64,000 bases of DNA from the NCBI RefSeq assembly GCF_003319115.1, contig NZ_QOHF01000011.1:62001-126000 (forward strand), written 5' to 3'. This document shows, one piece after another, positions 7,793 through 16,647 of this stretch (within the stretch, counting starts at the first letter, position 1; every line of letters begins with the position of its first letter). The notes beneath the pieces were generated by a model. It made no database searches. It was not told where the DNA came from and saw only the letters and a list, made by a program, of their open reading frames with translations. The position numbers and the translations under genes were made by a program. This DNA is from Geodermatophilus sp. TF02-6. Lineage in GTDB: Bacteria > Actinomycetota > Actinomycetes > Mycobacteriales > Geodermatophilaceae.

Positions 7793-8836
7793 ATGGACGG
7801 CGTTTCCACGACAGATGCACGGCGGCGGGCGCTCGGGGTGCACCGGGTGCTCGCCCCGCCCGGTGTGCTGCCGCAGGCGGCGGAGCGGCTGGACGCGGAT
7901 CCGGCGATCGGCCCGGACGAGGTGCGCATCACGGTACAGCGACTGAACCTCGACGCCGCCTCCTTCCGCCAGTTCACCGCGGCGTGCGGCGGGGACGGGG
8001 ACGCGGTCCGGGCGGCCGTGCTGGACGTCGTCCGCACCCGGGGCAAGGTGCACAACCCGGTCACCGGCTCCGGCGGCATGCTGATCGGGGTGGTCGACGC
8101 GGTCGGACCGTGCTCGCCGCTGGGCCTGGCCGTCGGCCAGCGGGTGGCCACGCTGGTCTCGCTCACCCTGACCCCGCTGGCGCTCACCGACGGTCTGGCC
8201 CGCTGGGACGGCCGCGGCGAGCAGGTGCCCGCCGCGGGGACGGCGGTCCTGTTCGCCCGTTCGCTCGCCGCGGTGCTGCCCGACGACCTGCCCGACGCGG
8301 TGTCCCTGGCGCTGCTGGACGTCTGCGGCGCCCCGGCGAGCACGGCCCGGGTGGTGCGGCGGACCGGCGCGCGGTCGGTCGTCGTCCTGGGCGCGGCGGG
8401 CAGGTCCGGCTGCCTGAGCCTGGCCGCCGCCCGGGCGGCGGGAGCGGGCGAGCTCACCGGCCTGGTGCGCGACGAGGGCGAGGCCGCGGCGCTGCGCGCG
8501 GCCGGGCTGGCCGACCGGGTGGTGGTCGCCGACGCCACCGACCCGCTGGCGGTGGCCGCGGCCGTGCCGACGCCGGCGGAGGTGACCGTGGTCTGCGTGG
8601 ACGTGCCCGGCGCCGAGCACGGGGCGGTGCTGGCGACGGCCGACGGGGGCACCGTGGTCTTCTTCTCGATGGCGACGTCCTTCTCCCGGGCGGCGCTGGG
8701 CGCGGAGGGGATGGTAGCGGACGTGACGATGTTGATCGGCAACGGCTACACGCCGGGGCACGCGGCCCTGGCCCTCGACCTGTACCGGTCCACCCCCGGC
8801 GTGCGGGCGCTCGTCGACCCTCGGGTGCCGGCATGA
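7793..8836 (+). CDS. kdd: L-erythro-3,5-diaminohexanoate dehydrogenase
   Basis: This 347-residue Kdd oxidatively deaminates 3,5-diaminohexanoate to 5-amino-3-oxohexanoate with NAD(P)+. The N-terminal LGVHRVLAPPGVLPQAAERL and the GKVHNPVTGSGGMLIG block are characteristic of the family. A Rossmann nucleotide site follows (VVVLGAAGRSGCLSLAAARA, about 197-216). ATG 7793 is leaderless. Its stop overlaps the amidohydrolase start (ATGA), so it heads a tightly packed operon with kamD, kamE and kal. Gene context and sequence agree well. Confidence 0.9.
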   Translation: MDGVSTTDARRRALGVHRVLAPPGVLPQAAERLDADPAIGPDEVRITVQRLNLDAASFRQFTAACGGDGDAVRAAVLDVVRTRGKVHNPVTGSGGMLIGVVDAVGPCSPLGLAVGQRVATLVSLTLTPLALTDGLARWDGRGEQVPAAGTAVLFARSLAAVLPDDLPDAVSLALLDVCGAPASTARVVRRTGARSVVVLGAAGRSGCLSLAAARAAGAGELTGLVRDEGEAAALRAAGLADRVVVADATDPLAVAAAVPTPAEVTVVCVDVPGAEHGAVLATADGGTVVFFSMATSFSRAALGAEGMVADVTMLIGNGYTPGHAALALDLYRSTPGVRALVDPRVPA

Positions 8837-10346
8837 GCCTGCTGGTCCGCGACGTGACGGTCGGCGAGCGGTCCGGCCGGGCGCTGCTGGTCGACGGCGG
8901 GCGGATCGCCTGGCTCGGCGCCGCCGCCGAGGCGCCGGCCGCCGGCCGGGTGGTCGCCGGCGAGGGGGCGCTGCTCACCCCGGCGTTCGTCGACGCCCAC
9001 GTGCACGCCACCGCGACCGGCCTGGCGCTGACCGGGCTCGACCTGCACTCGAGCGTGAGCCTGAGGGAGGCGGTGGCGTCGTTGGCCGCTCGCGCGGCCG
9101 GGACACCGGACGGCGTCCTGCTGGGCACCGGCTGGGACGACACCGGTTGGCCGGAGGGCCGCGGGCTGACCCGGCACGACCTGGACGCCGCCGTCGGCGA
9201 CCGCCCGGCCTACCTGGCGCGGGTCGACGTCCACTCGGCCACGGTCTCCACCGCGCTGCTGGAGCGGGTGTCGGGCATCGGCGACCTGCCCGGGTTCTCC
9301 CCCCAGGGGTGGCTGCGGCTGGACGCCCACCACGCGGCCCGGCAGGCTGCCTTCGGGGCGGTGGACGCCGCCCAGCGCCGCAGCGCCCAGCGGGCCGCGC
9401 TCGCCGCGGCCGCCGCCCTGGGCATCGGCTGCCTGCACGAGATGGCCGGGCCGGAGGTCTCCGGGTCCGCGGACCTCGCCGGGCTGCTGGCCCTGGCCGC
9501 CGAGCGGCCCGGCCCGCGGGTGCTCGGCTACTGGGGGGAGCTGGCCGAGCGCGGCGGGTTGGGCGTGGTGCGCGAGCTGGGCCTGGCCGGCGCCGGGGGG
9601 GACCTGTTCTGCGACGGCGCCCTCGGTTCGCGCACCGCCGCGCTGTGCGCGCCCTACGCCGACCGGCCGACACCGCCGGCGCGCTGCGCTTCGCCACGGC
9701 GTCCTTGGTCGAGCACGTGCGGGCCTGCACCCGCGCCGGCGTGCAGGCCGGCTTCCACTGTATCGGGGACGCCGCCGTCGAGCAGGTGCTCACCGCCGTC
9801 GGCGTCGTGGTCGAGGAGCTGGGCCGTGCCGCGGTGCGCGCCTGCCGGCACCGGCTGGAGCACGTGGAGATGGCCGGCCCGCCGGCGGTGGCCCGGCTGC
9901 GCGAGTGGGGGATGGTGGCCAGCGTCCAGCCGGCGTTCGACGCGGCCTGGGGCGGCCCGGCCGGCATGTACGCCGAGCGGCTGGGGCCGGCGCGGGCGCT
10001 GGCCTGCAACCCGCTGGCCGACCTCTCCGCCGCCGGGGTCGCCCTCGCCCTGGGCAGCGACGCCCCGGTCACCCCGCTGGACCCCTGGGGCGGGGTGCAC
10101 GCCGCCGTCGACCACCGCACCCCCGGGTCGGGGCTGCGGCCGGTCGACGCCTTCGCCGCCGCCACTCACGGCGGCTGGCACGCGGTGCGCGCCGAGCACC
10201 CGGTCGGCCCCCTGGCCGTCGGCGCGCCCGCGCACCTGGCGCTGTGGGCGACGGAGCAGACCCTCCCGGGCGTCCTCGCCGAGCGGGCCCGTCCCGCCTG
10301 CCGGCTGCTGCTGGTCGACGGCGCCCCGGTCGAGAACCCCCTGTGA
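8833..10346 (+). pseudogene. Amidohydrolase (YtcJ-like), interrupted by a one-base frameshift
   Basis: The product is an amidohydrolase of the YtcJ/deformylase group: an N-terminal beta domain (MSLLVRDVTV), the metal motif TPAFVDAHVHA, then LGTGWDDTGW. At about 9669 the reading frame breaks. The first frame ends in APYADRP and the conserved continuation DTAGALRFATASL, FHCIGDAA, HRLEHVEM and LGSDAPVTPLDPW is in another frame, consistent with one missing base. It lies inside the lysine-degradation operon (ATGA overlap with kdd). This family is not part of the textbook pathway, so its role here is unknown. Sequencing error and real decay are both possible. Confidence 0.8.
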
Positions 10347-10393
10347 CCCCCCGTGACGGCCCGCGTGGCTCCGTCGGCCCCCGAGGAGGCAGC

Positions 10394-12019
10394 GTGAACG
10401 CCCTGGCGCTGGACCCGGTCCTGGTGGGCCGGGCGCGGGAGCTGGCCGTCCGCGCGGCGCAGCCGGTGGTCGACCTGGCCCGGCGGCACACCACCGTCTC
10501 CGTCGAGCGCGCGGTGCTGCGGCTGGCCGGGCTCACCGGCGCCGACCCGGTCACCGGCTCCGGCGACGGTGAGGGCACCGACGGGGAGGGCGGCGCCACC
10601 GACCGGGTGCCCTGGGTGAACCGGGTGGTGGACGTCGTCGGCGAGCAGGTCGGCCTGGACCGGGGCGTGGCGCTGCCGGTGTGGCACGCGATCTGCTCCG
10701 GCGCCGCGCCGGACCTGCCGGCGCTGGCCGCGTCCGTCGGCGCCGGGACGGCGCGGTTCACCCTGCCCACCGGCGCCGACGCCGAGCGGGCCCGCGCGGC
10801 GGCGCGGGACGCGGTGGCCGCCGGCATGGCCCGCATCGACGCCAACCGACGGCGGCGCGAGCAGCTGGTGGCCGCCCTCGGCGACCCGCCGCGCCGTCCG
10901 TGGATCTACCTGATCGTGGCCACCGGCGACATCCACGAGGACATCCCGCAGGCGCAGGCCGCCGCCCGCGCCGGCGCCGACGTCATCGCCGTCATCCGCT
11001 CCACCGGGCAGTCGCTGCTGGACTTCGTCCCCGAGGGGGCCACCCGCACCGGCTACGCCGGCACCTACGCCACCGGGGAGAACTTCCGGCTGATGCGGGC
11101 CGCCCTGGACCAGGTGAGCGGTGAGCTGGGCCGCTACGTGCGGCTGACCAACTACGCCTCGGGCCTGTGCATGCCGGAGATCGCCGTGCTGGCCGGGCTG
11201 GAGCGGCTGGACATGATGCTCAACGACGCGATGTACGGGATCCTCTTCCGCGACATCAACCCGCGGCGCACCTTCGTCGACCAGCGGTTTTCCCGGATGG
11301 TGCACGCCCGCGCCGGAATCGTGATCAACACCGGCGAGGACAACTACCTCACCACCGCCGACGCCGTCGACGCGGCGCACACCGTCACCGTCAGCCAGCT
11401 GCTCAACGAGGCCCTCGCCCGGGAGGCGGGCCTGGCCGACTGGCAGCTGGGCCTGGGCCACGCCTTCGAGATCGACCCCGACCTGCCCGACTCCTTCCGC
11501 CTGGAACTCGCGCACGCGATGCTGGCCCGCTCGCTGTTCCCCGACGCGCCGCTGAAGTGGATGCCGCCGACCAAGCACATGACCGGCGACGTGTTCCGCG
11601 GCTACCTGCTCGACGGGTTCTTCAACCTGGCCGGGGCGCTCACCGGCCAGGGCATCCTGCTGGTCGGGATGATGACCGAGGCGGTGGTCACCCCGTGGCT
11701 GTCCGACCGGGACCTGGCGCTGCGCAACGTGCGCTACGTGCTCGACGCCGCCGGCGGTCTGGTCGAGGACTTCGCCCCGCCGGCGGGCGGGTTCATCGAC
11801 CGCCGGGCGCACACCGTGCTCACCGAGGCCGTCGCGCTGCTGCAGCGGATCGCCGAGCACCCCCAGGGGCTGATCCAGGCCATCGCCGACGGCACCTTCG
11901 GCACCACCCGGCGCCCGCCCGACGGCGGCCGGGGGCTCGACGGCGTCGTCGCGCTCGACCCCGACGCGTGCAACCCGGCGCTGGAGCTCCTGGAGGAGGA
12001 GGTGGTGGCCCGTGCCTGA
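10394..12019 (+). CDS. kamD: Beta-lysine 5,6-aminomutase, alpha subunit
   Basis: This 541-residue large subunit of the B12- and PLP-dependent mutase moves the terminal amino group of beta-lysine to give 3,5-diaminohexanoate. Conserved blocks include WIYLIVATGDIHEDIPQAQA, IAVIRSTGQSLLDFVPEG, GENFRLMRAALD, RLTNYASGLCMPEIA, LKWMPPTKHMTGD and GILLVGMMTEAVVTPW. I chose GTG 10394 because a strong GAGGAGG lies 5-11 bases upstream; an in-frame start in the amidohydrolase tail has no such support. It overlaps kamE by 8 bases, as expected for subunits made together. A Gly/Asp/Glu-rich loop at about 55-70 looks like a lineage insertion. Confidence 0.92.
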   Translation: MNALALDPVLVGRARELAVRAAQPVVDLARRHTTVSVERAVLRLAGLTGADPVTGSGDGEGTDGEGGATDRVPWVNRVVDVVGEQVGLDRGVALPVWHAICSGAAPDLPALAASVGAGTARFTLPTGADAERARAAARDAVAAGMARIDANRRRREQLVAALGDPPRRPWIYLIVATGDIHEDIPQAQAAARAGADVIAVIRSTGQSLLDFVPEGATRTGYAGTYATGENFRLMRAALDQVSGELGRYVRLTNYASGLCMPEIAVLAGLERLDMMLNDAMYGILFRDINPRRTFVDQRFSRMVHARAGIVINTGEDNYLTTADAVDAAHTVTVSQLLNEALAREAGLADWQLGLGHAFEIDPDLPDSFRLELAHAMLARSLFPDAPLKWMPPTKHMTGDVFRGYLLDGFFNLAGALTGQGILLVGMMTEAVVTPWLSDRDLALRNVRYVLDAAGGLVEDFAPPAGGFIDRRAHTVLTEAVALLQRIAEHPQGLIQAIADGTFGTTRRPPDGGRGLDGVVALDPDACNPALELLEEEVVARA

Positions 12020-12788
12020 GAACGGCCACAGTGGCCACGAAGGCCGCGACGTCCGCAGCACGGTCCGCCCGTACGGCGACACGACCGGCGACGGGATGGT
12101 GCAGGTCTCGTTCACCCTGCCGGTGCCGCCGGGCCCGCGGGCGGAGGGCGCCGCGGCGCAGCTGGCGGCGAAGATGGGCCTGGCCCCGGCGCTGGTCGTG
12201 CACAGCTCCGGCATCGGGGCGGGGTTCACCTTCTTCGTCGTCTACGGCTCGGTGCGCCACCTGGTCGACCTCGACGCGGTGCAGGTGGCGGAGCGGGCCT
12301 ACCCGCTGCTCTCGCCGTCCCAGGTGGACGCCGCCGTCCGCGCTGGGCTGCGCCGCAAGCTGGTCGTCCTCGGGGCCTGCATCGGCACCGACGCGCACAC
12401 CGTCGGCATCGACGCCATCCTCAACGTCAAGGGCTTCGCCGGGGAGAAGGGCCTGGAGCACCACCGGGAGATGGCCGTCACCAACCTGGGCGCGCAGGTC
12501 GCCGTGCCCGCGCTGGTCGCCCGGGCCCGGGCCGAGCGGGCCGACGCCGTCCTGGTCTCCCAGGTGGTCACCCAGCGCGACGCGCACCTGCGCAACACCC
12601 GCGAGCTGGCCGCCGCCTTCCGCCAGGCGATGGGGGAGGATCGGCCGCTGCTGGTCGTCGGCGGGCCCCGCTTCGACCCCGCCATGGCCGCCGAGCTCGG
12701 CGTCGACAAGGTCTTCGGCCGGGGGACGACGCCCGGCGAGGTCGCCAGCTACCTGGTGCACGCGCTCATCCCCGACGGTGCCCCGTGA
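12012..12788 (+). CDS. kamE: Beta-lysine 5,6-aminomutase, beta subunit
   Basis: This 258-residue small subunit carries the cofactor-binding Rossmann domain. The base-off B12 signature DxHxxG is DAHTVG (127-132), where His129 should ligate cobalt. Lys140 in ILNVKGF is the likely PLP-binding lysine; both lie in GACIGTDAHTVGIDAIL and the residues just after it. GTG 12012 overlaps kamD, and the stop overlaps the kal start (GTGA). Function depends on adenosylcobalamin, so the host must make or import B12. Confidence 0.92.
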   Translation: MPENGHSGHEGRDVRSTVRPYGDTTGDGMVQVSFTLPVPPGPRAEGAAAQLAAKMGLAPALVVHSSGIGAGFTFFVVYGSVRHLVDLDAVQVAERAYPLLSPSQVDAAVRAGLRRKLVVLGACIGTDAHTVGIDAILNVKGFAGEKGLEHHREMAVTNLGAQVAVPALVARARAERADAVLVSQVVTQRDAHLRNTRELAAAFRQAMGEDRPLLVVGGPRFDPAMAAELGVDKVFGRGTTPGEVASYLVHALIPDGAP

Positions 12789-13222
12789 CAGCACCCGACC
12801 CGCGCGTGGGCCTGACGATCTCCCACCGCCGCTACGTGCCCCACGGCTGCGCCCACTACGGCGGTGCGCTGGTCGACGGGGCCTACACCCTCGGCCTGTT
12901 CGGCGACGTGGCCACCGAGGTGGCGATCGTGCTGGACGGCGACGAGGGCCTGCTCGCCGGCTACACCGAGGTCCGCTTCCTCGCCGCGGTGCGCGCCGGG
13001 GACGTGCTGGAGGCCTCCTGCGAGGTGGTGCGGATCGGGCGGCGCAGCCGTGAGCTGCGCTGCACCGCCCGGGTGGTGGCCCGCGCCGAGCCCGAGCGCG
13101 GGCCGTCGGCGGCGGGGGTGCTCGATCCGCCGCAGACCGTCGTCGAGGCCACCGCCACGCTCGTCGTCCCCGGATCCGTGCTCCCCGGATCCGCCGTTCC
13201 CGGGCCCGTGCTCCCCTCCTGA
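12785..13222 (+). CDS. kal: 3-aminobutyryl-CoA ammonia-lyase (hotdog fold)
   Basis: This 145-residue hotdog protein removes ammonia from 3-aminobutyryl-CoA to give crotonyl-CoA, a late step of the lysine pathway. The family start LTISHRRYVPHGCAHYGG and GLFGDVATEVAI are clear. The last ~20 residues (PGSVLPGSAVPGPVLPS) are Pro/Gly repeats encoded by repeated CCCCGGATCC-type DNA and are not part of the fold. The cleavage enzyme Kce, which should act between Kdd and Kal, is not encoded anywhere in this window, so it must be elsewhere or replaced. Confidence 0.88.
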   Translation: MTAPDPRVGLTISHRRYVPHGCAHYGGALVDGAYTLGLFGDVATEVAIVLDGDEGLLAGYTEVRFLAAVRAGDVLEASCEVVRIGRRSRELRCTARVVARAEPERGPSAAGVLDPPQTVVEATATLVVPGSVLPGSAVPGPVLPS

Positions 13223-13308
13223 CCTCGGCGCCCCGGGACCGCCCGGCACGCGGCGGGGGACACCGCCGCCCGCGCGGCCGCCGCGGCGCCCCGGGATGGG
13301 ATGCTGGG

Positions 13309-15045
13309 GTGCAGGCCACCGGCGACGGCGCCGGTGGCCGTTCGACCCCGCCGCAGGGTGTGGGGCAGGCCAGCGACCGGCGCCCCGGTCGCCCGGGGCA
13401 CGGGAGGGCACGGGTGCCGCCAGCTGCAGGGTCCGGCACCCTCGACCGCCCGCCGGCCGCGGCCGAGGCGGCCCTTCCGGCGCGGCGGCGCCGGCGCGGC
13501 CCCTGGCGCACGCTGCTGGCCGCGGCCGGCGGGCTGCTGCTGCTGTTCGCCTTCCCCGCCTGGTCGCTGTGGGAGCTCGCGCCCCTCGGCCCGGCCGCCC
13601 TGGCCTTGGCCGTGCACCGGCAGCGGGCCCGCGCCGGAGCGTGGCTGGGCCTGGTCTTCGGCCTGTGCTTCTTCGTGCCGCTGCTGTCCTGGAGCGGGGT
13701 CTTCGTCGGCGCCTTCCCCTGGCTGGCCCTGGCCACCTCCCAGGCGGTGTTCCTCGCCGCCCTGGGCGCCGCCACCGCCGCGGTCGGCCGGCTGCCGGGC
13801 TGGCCGCTGTGGACCGCGGCGCTGTGGGTCGCCGCCGAGGCGCTGCGCGGCCGGCTGCCCCTGGGCGGCTTCCCGTGGGGCCGGCTGGGCTTCAGCCAGA
13901 CCGAGGGCCCGTTCCTGGCTCTGGCCGCCTACGGCGGGGTGCCGCTGGTCGGCTTCGCCGTCGCCCTCACCGGCACGCTGCTGGCCGCGGCCGTGCTGCG
14001 CCTCACCCGGCGCGGCGCCCGCCGGGGCCCGCGGGTGCGCGGCGCGCTGGCCTGCCTGGCCGGGGCGGTCGCCGTGCCGCTGCTCGGCGGGCTGGCCTGG
14101 CTGCCGCTGCCCGGGGCCGCGCTCACCGCGGGCGGCCCGACCCGCACCGTCGCAGTCGTCCAGGGCGACGTGCCCCAGCCCGGGTTGGAGTTCAACGAGC
14201 GGCGGCGGGCGGTGCTGGACAACCACGTCACCCGCACCCTGGAGCTGGCCGACGCCGTGGCCGCCGGCGAGCAGCCGCAGCCGGACCTGGTCGTCTGGCC
14301 GGAGAACAGCTCCGACATCGACCCCTACCGCAACGCCGACGCCGCCGCGCAGATCAGCCGGGCCGCCCGCGCGGTCGGCGCGCCGATCCTCGTCGGCGCC
14401 GTCGTCGACGGCCCGGGCCGTTTCGTCAGCAACACCGGCATCGTCTGGGACCCCGCCACCGGGCCCGGCGAGACCTACGTCAAGCGCCACCCGGTGCCGC
14501 TGGCCGAGTACGTGCCGGCCCGCGGCTTCTTCCGCGTCTTCAGCGACCAGGTCGACCTGGTGCGCCGCGACTTCACCGCCGGCACCGAGGTGGGGCTGCT
14601 GGACGTGGGCGGCGCGCGGGTCGGCGACGTCATCTGCTTCGAGGTGGTGTACGACGGGTTGGTGCGGGACGTGGTGCGCGCCGGGGCCGGGATGGTCGTC
14701 GTCCAGACCAACAACGCCACCTTCGGCTACACCGACGAGAGCGCCCAGCAGCTGGCCGCCGGCCGGGTGCGGGCGGTGGAGTTCGGGCGGACCGTGGCGG
14801 TGGCCTCCACCAGCGGCATCTCCGCCCTCATCGCGCCCGACGGCTCCCTGGTCGCCCGCTCGGGCCTCTACCAGCCCGCGGTGTTCGTCGCCGAGGTGGC
14901 CCAGCGCGACTCGACCACGCTCGCCGAGCGGCTCGGCGCCGTCCCCGAGTGGACGCTGGGCGCGCTCGGCGCCGGCGCGCTGCTGGCCGTCGCCGTCCCG
15001 GGCACCGCGCGCCGGGGCACCGCGCGCCGGCGGAGGGGCCGATGA
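13309..15045 (+). CDS. lnt: Apolipoprotein N-acyltransferase
   Basis: This 578-residue membrane enzyme transfers the third acyl chain to lipoproteins after signal peptide cleavage. Several N-terminal membrane helices (about 65-260) precede a nitrilase-like catalytic domain. The Glu-Lys-Cys triad can be placed at VVWPENSSDIDPY (Glu), VKRHPVPLAEYVP (Lys) and GDVICFEVVYDG (Cys). The first ~60 residues are disordered and Pro/Arg-rich. It overlaps the ppm1-type gene by 4 bases; lnt and ppm1 are fused or adjacent in mycobacteria, so this arrangement is typical of actinobacteria. Confidence 0.92.
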   Translation: MQATGDGAGGRSTPPQGVGQASDRRPGRPGHGRARVPPAAGSGTLDRPPAAAEAALPARRRRRGPWRTLLAAAGGLLLLFAFPAWSLWELAPLGPAALALAVHRQRARAGAWLGLVFGLCFFVPLLSWSGVFVGAFPWLALATSQAVFLAALGAATAAVGRLPGWPLWTAALWVAAEALRGRLPLGGFPWGRLGFSQTEGPFLALAAYGGVPLVGFAVALTGTLLAAAVLRLTRRGARRGPRVRGALACLAGAVAVPLLGGLAWLPLPGAALTAGGPTRTVAVVQGDVPQPGLEFNERRRAVLDNHVTRTLELADAVAAGEQPQPDLVVWPENSSDIDPYRNADAAAQISRAARAVGAPILVGAVVDGPGRFVSNTGIVWDPATGPGETYVKRHPVPLAEYVPARGFFRVFSDQVDLVRRDFTAGTEVGLLDVGGARVGDVICFEVVYDGLVRDVVRAGAGMVVVQTNNATFGYTDESAQQLAAGRVRAVEFGRTVAVASTSGISALIAPDGSLVARSGLYQPAVFVAEVAQRDSTTLAERLGAVPEWTLGALGAGALLAVAVPGTARRGTARRRRGR

Positions 15046-15827
15046 GCGGGGTGCTGGTCGTCGTCCCGACGTACAACGAGGTGGAGAACCTCGAACCCAT
15101 CCTGGAGCGGCTGCACGCGGCCGTTCCCGGCGCGCACGCCCTGGTGGTCGACGACGGATCACCGGACGGCACGGGGGAGCTCGCCGAGAAGCTGGCCGCG
15201 CTCGACCCGCGGGTGCACGTGCTGCGCCGGGCGGCCAAGGCCGGGCTGGGCCCGGCGTACGTGGCCGGTTTCCGGTGGGGGCGCGAGCTCGGCTACGACG
15301 TCCTGGTCGAGATGGACGCCGACGGCTCGCACCACCCCGAGCAGCTGCCCGACCTGCTGGCCGCCCTGGACGACGCCGACCTGGCCCTCGGCTCCCGCTA
15401 CGTGCCCGGCGGCCGGGTGGAGGCCTGGCCGGTGCACCGGCTGCTGCTCTCCCGCGCCGGCAACCTGTGGACCCGCTGGTCGCTGCGGCTGCCGCTGGCC
15501 GACGCCACCGGCGGTTTTCGGGCGGTGCGGGCGCGGCTGGTCGACCGGCTGCCCTTCGACGAGGTGGCCAGCCAGGGCTACTGCTTCCAGGTCGACTGGG
15601 CCTGGCGGGCCGTGCGCGCCGGGGCCCGCGTGGTGGAGGTGCCGATCACCTTCACCGAGCGGGAGTTCGGCCGGAGCAAGATGAGCGGTTCGATCGTTGC
15701 AGAGGCGTTGGTACGGGTCACTTGGTGGGGCCTGCAGGACCGGCTGGCCGACCGGCTGCCGGACCGGGTCCGCCACCCCGTACCGGGACGGGTCCGCGAC
15801 GGCGGGCGGTCGAGCGCGGTCCGGTAG
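15042..15827 (+). CDS. Polyprenol monophosphomannose synthase (Ppm1-type GT2)
   Basis: This 261-residue GT2 glycosyltransferase transfers mannose from GDP-mannose to polyprenyl phosphate, supplying mannose for lipoglycans and secreted glycoproteins. Motifs are VVVPTYNEVENLEPIL, VVDDGSPDGT, the DxD-type MDADGSHHPEQLP, and DATGGFRAVRA. The C-terminal KMSGSIVAEALVRVTWWGL segment matches Dpm1-type enzymes. ATG 15042 overlaps the lnt stop (ATGA), which implies translational coupling. Confidence 0.92.
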   Translation: MSGVLVVVPTYNEVENLEPILERLHAAVPGAHALVVDDGSPDGTGELAEKLAALDPRVHVLRRAAKAGLGPAYVAGFRWGRELGYDVLVEMDADGSHHPEQLPDLLAALDDADLALGSRYVPGGRVEAWPVHRLLLSRAGNLWTRWSLRLPLADATGGFRAVRARLVDRLPFDEVASQGYCFQVDWAWRAVRAGARVVEVPITFTEREFGRSKMSGSIVAEALVRVTWWGLQDRLADRLPDRVRHPVPGRVRDGGRSSAVR

Positions 15828-15867
15828 GCGGACCGGGGCCGCCGGACGGGACGGGCCGAGGAGAGCC

Positions 15868-16497
15868 GTGGGACGCCGCGTGCGCGTGCTGGCCGGGTTG
15901 GGCGCCCTGGCCGAGGTCGTCGTCTTCGTGCTGGTCGCCGGCTGGATCGGGCTGGGCTGGACCCTGCTGGCCGCCGCCGCGACCACCGTGCTGGGCGCGG
16001 TGCTTCTGGCCCGGCAGGGCACCCGGGCGCTGGCCGAGCTGCGCGAACGGATGAAGGACCCCGCTGCCCCCCGCAGTGGCCCCGTCCCGGGTCGGCCGCC
16101 GGGACGGGCTCTCGGCGACGCCGGGCTGGTCGCCGCCGGCGGCCTGCTGATGGTGCTGCCCGGCTTCCTCGGCGACCTGGTCGGCCTGCTGTGCCTGCTG
16201 CCGCCGACCCGCCCGCTGGTGCGCGCGCTGCTGGGCCGGTCGCTGGCCTCCCGCCTGCCGGTCGCGCTGCGCGGCCCGGTGCCGGTGCGCAGTTCCCGCG
16301 TCGAGGGCGTGCCCTCCGCCGCCCGCCCGTACCGGGCCGGGCCGTTCGGGGCGACGGCGTCCCGACGCGCCGGGCGGGGCCCGGTCATCGAGGGAGAGGT
16401 CATCGAGGGAGAGGTCATCGAGGGAGAGGTCGTCGAGGGAGAGGTCGTCGAGGGAGAGGTCGCCCGCGAGGAGCCCTTTCCGCACACCCCGAGGTGA
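15868..16497 (+). CDS. FxsA family membrane protein with C-terminal VIEGE repeats
   Basis: This 209-residue FxsA-like cytoplasmic-membrane protein has hydrophobic segments in the N-terminal ~140 residues (EVVVFVLVAGWIGLGWTLLA; GLVAAGGLLMVLPGFLGDLVG) and a conserved LLPPTRPLVRALL. The GTG 15868 start has a good GAGGAG site. The C-terminus ends with five 5-residue repeats (V-[IV]-E-G-E), encoded by 15-bp tandem units at 16384-16458. Its stop codon lies within the long inverted repeat that follows. Its role is unknown beyond the phage-exclusion phenotype of E. coli FxsA. It probably shares the lnt-ppm transcript. Confidence 0.85.
   Translation: MGRRVRVLAGLGALAEVVVFVLVAGWIGLGWTLLAAAATTVLGAVLLARQGTRALAELRERMKDPAAPRSGPVPGRPPGRALGDAGLVAAGGLLMVLPGFLGDLVGLLCLLPPTRPLVRALLGRSLASRLPVALRGPVPVRSSRVEGVPSAARPYRAGPFGATASRRAGRGPVIEGEVIEGEVIEGEVVEGEVVEGEVAREEPFPHTPR
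16384..16458 (+). repeat. Five 15-bp in-frame tandem repeats
   Basis: The unit GTCRTCGAGGGAGAG is repeated five times with only A/G variation, coding VIEGE or VVEGE at the FxsA C-terminus. Near-identity between copies suggests recent slippage expansion. Confidence 0.9.
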
Positions 16498-16561
16498 TCA
16501 CGGGGGTGGTGCAGGTACACCCGGCGTGTCGGCGCGTGTCTCCTGCACCACCCCCGTGATC
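16496..16561. terminator. Long inverted repeat after fxsA
   Basis: Two perfect 20-base arms (GATCACGGGGGTGGTGCAGG and its complement) flank a 26-base loop, starting inside the FxsA stop codon. It is likely a strong transcription end for the lnt-ppm-fxsA operon. There is no U-tract, as usual for high-GC actinobacteria. Confidence 0.8.
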
Positions 16562-16596
16562 GCCCCATCATCGCCGACGTCCGGTCGGAGACGCGC

Positions 16597-16630
16597 AACG
16601 GCCCCGGTGGGCAGTCCCACCGGGGCCGTT
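16597..16630 (-). terminator. rbpA terminator hairpin
   Basis: A perfect 15-bp stem (AACGGCCCCGGTGGG) with the 4-base loop CAGT lies 17 bases beyond the rbpA stop codon. Confidence 0.85.
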
Positions 16631-16647
16631 CGGTACGTGCAGGTCGC

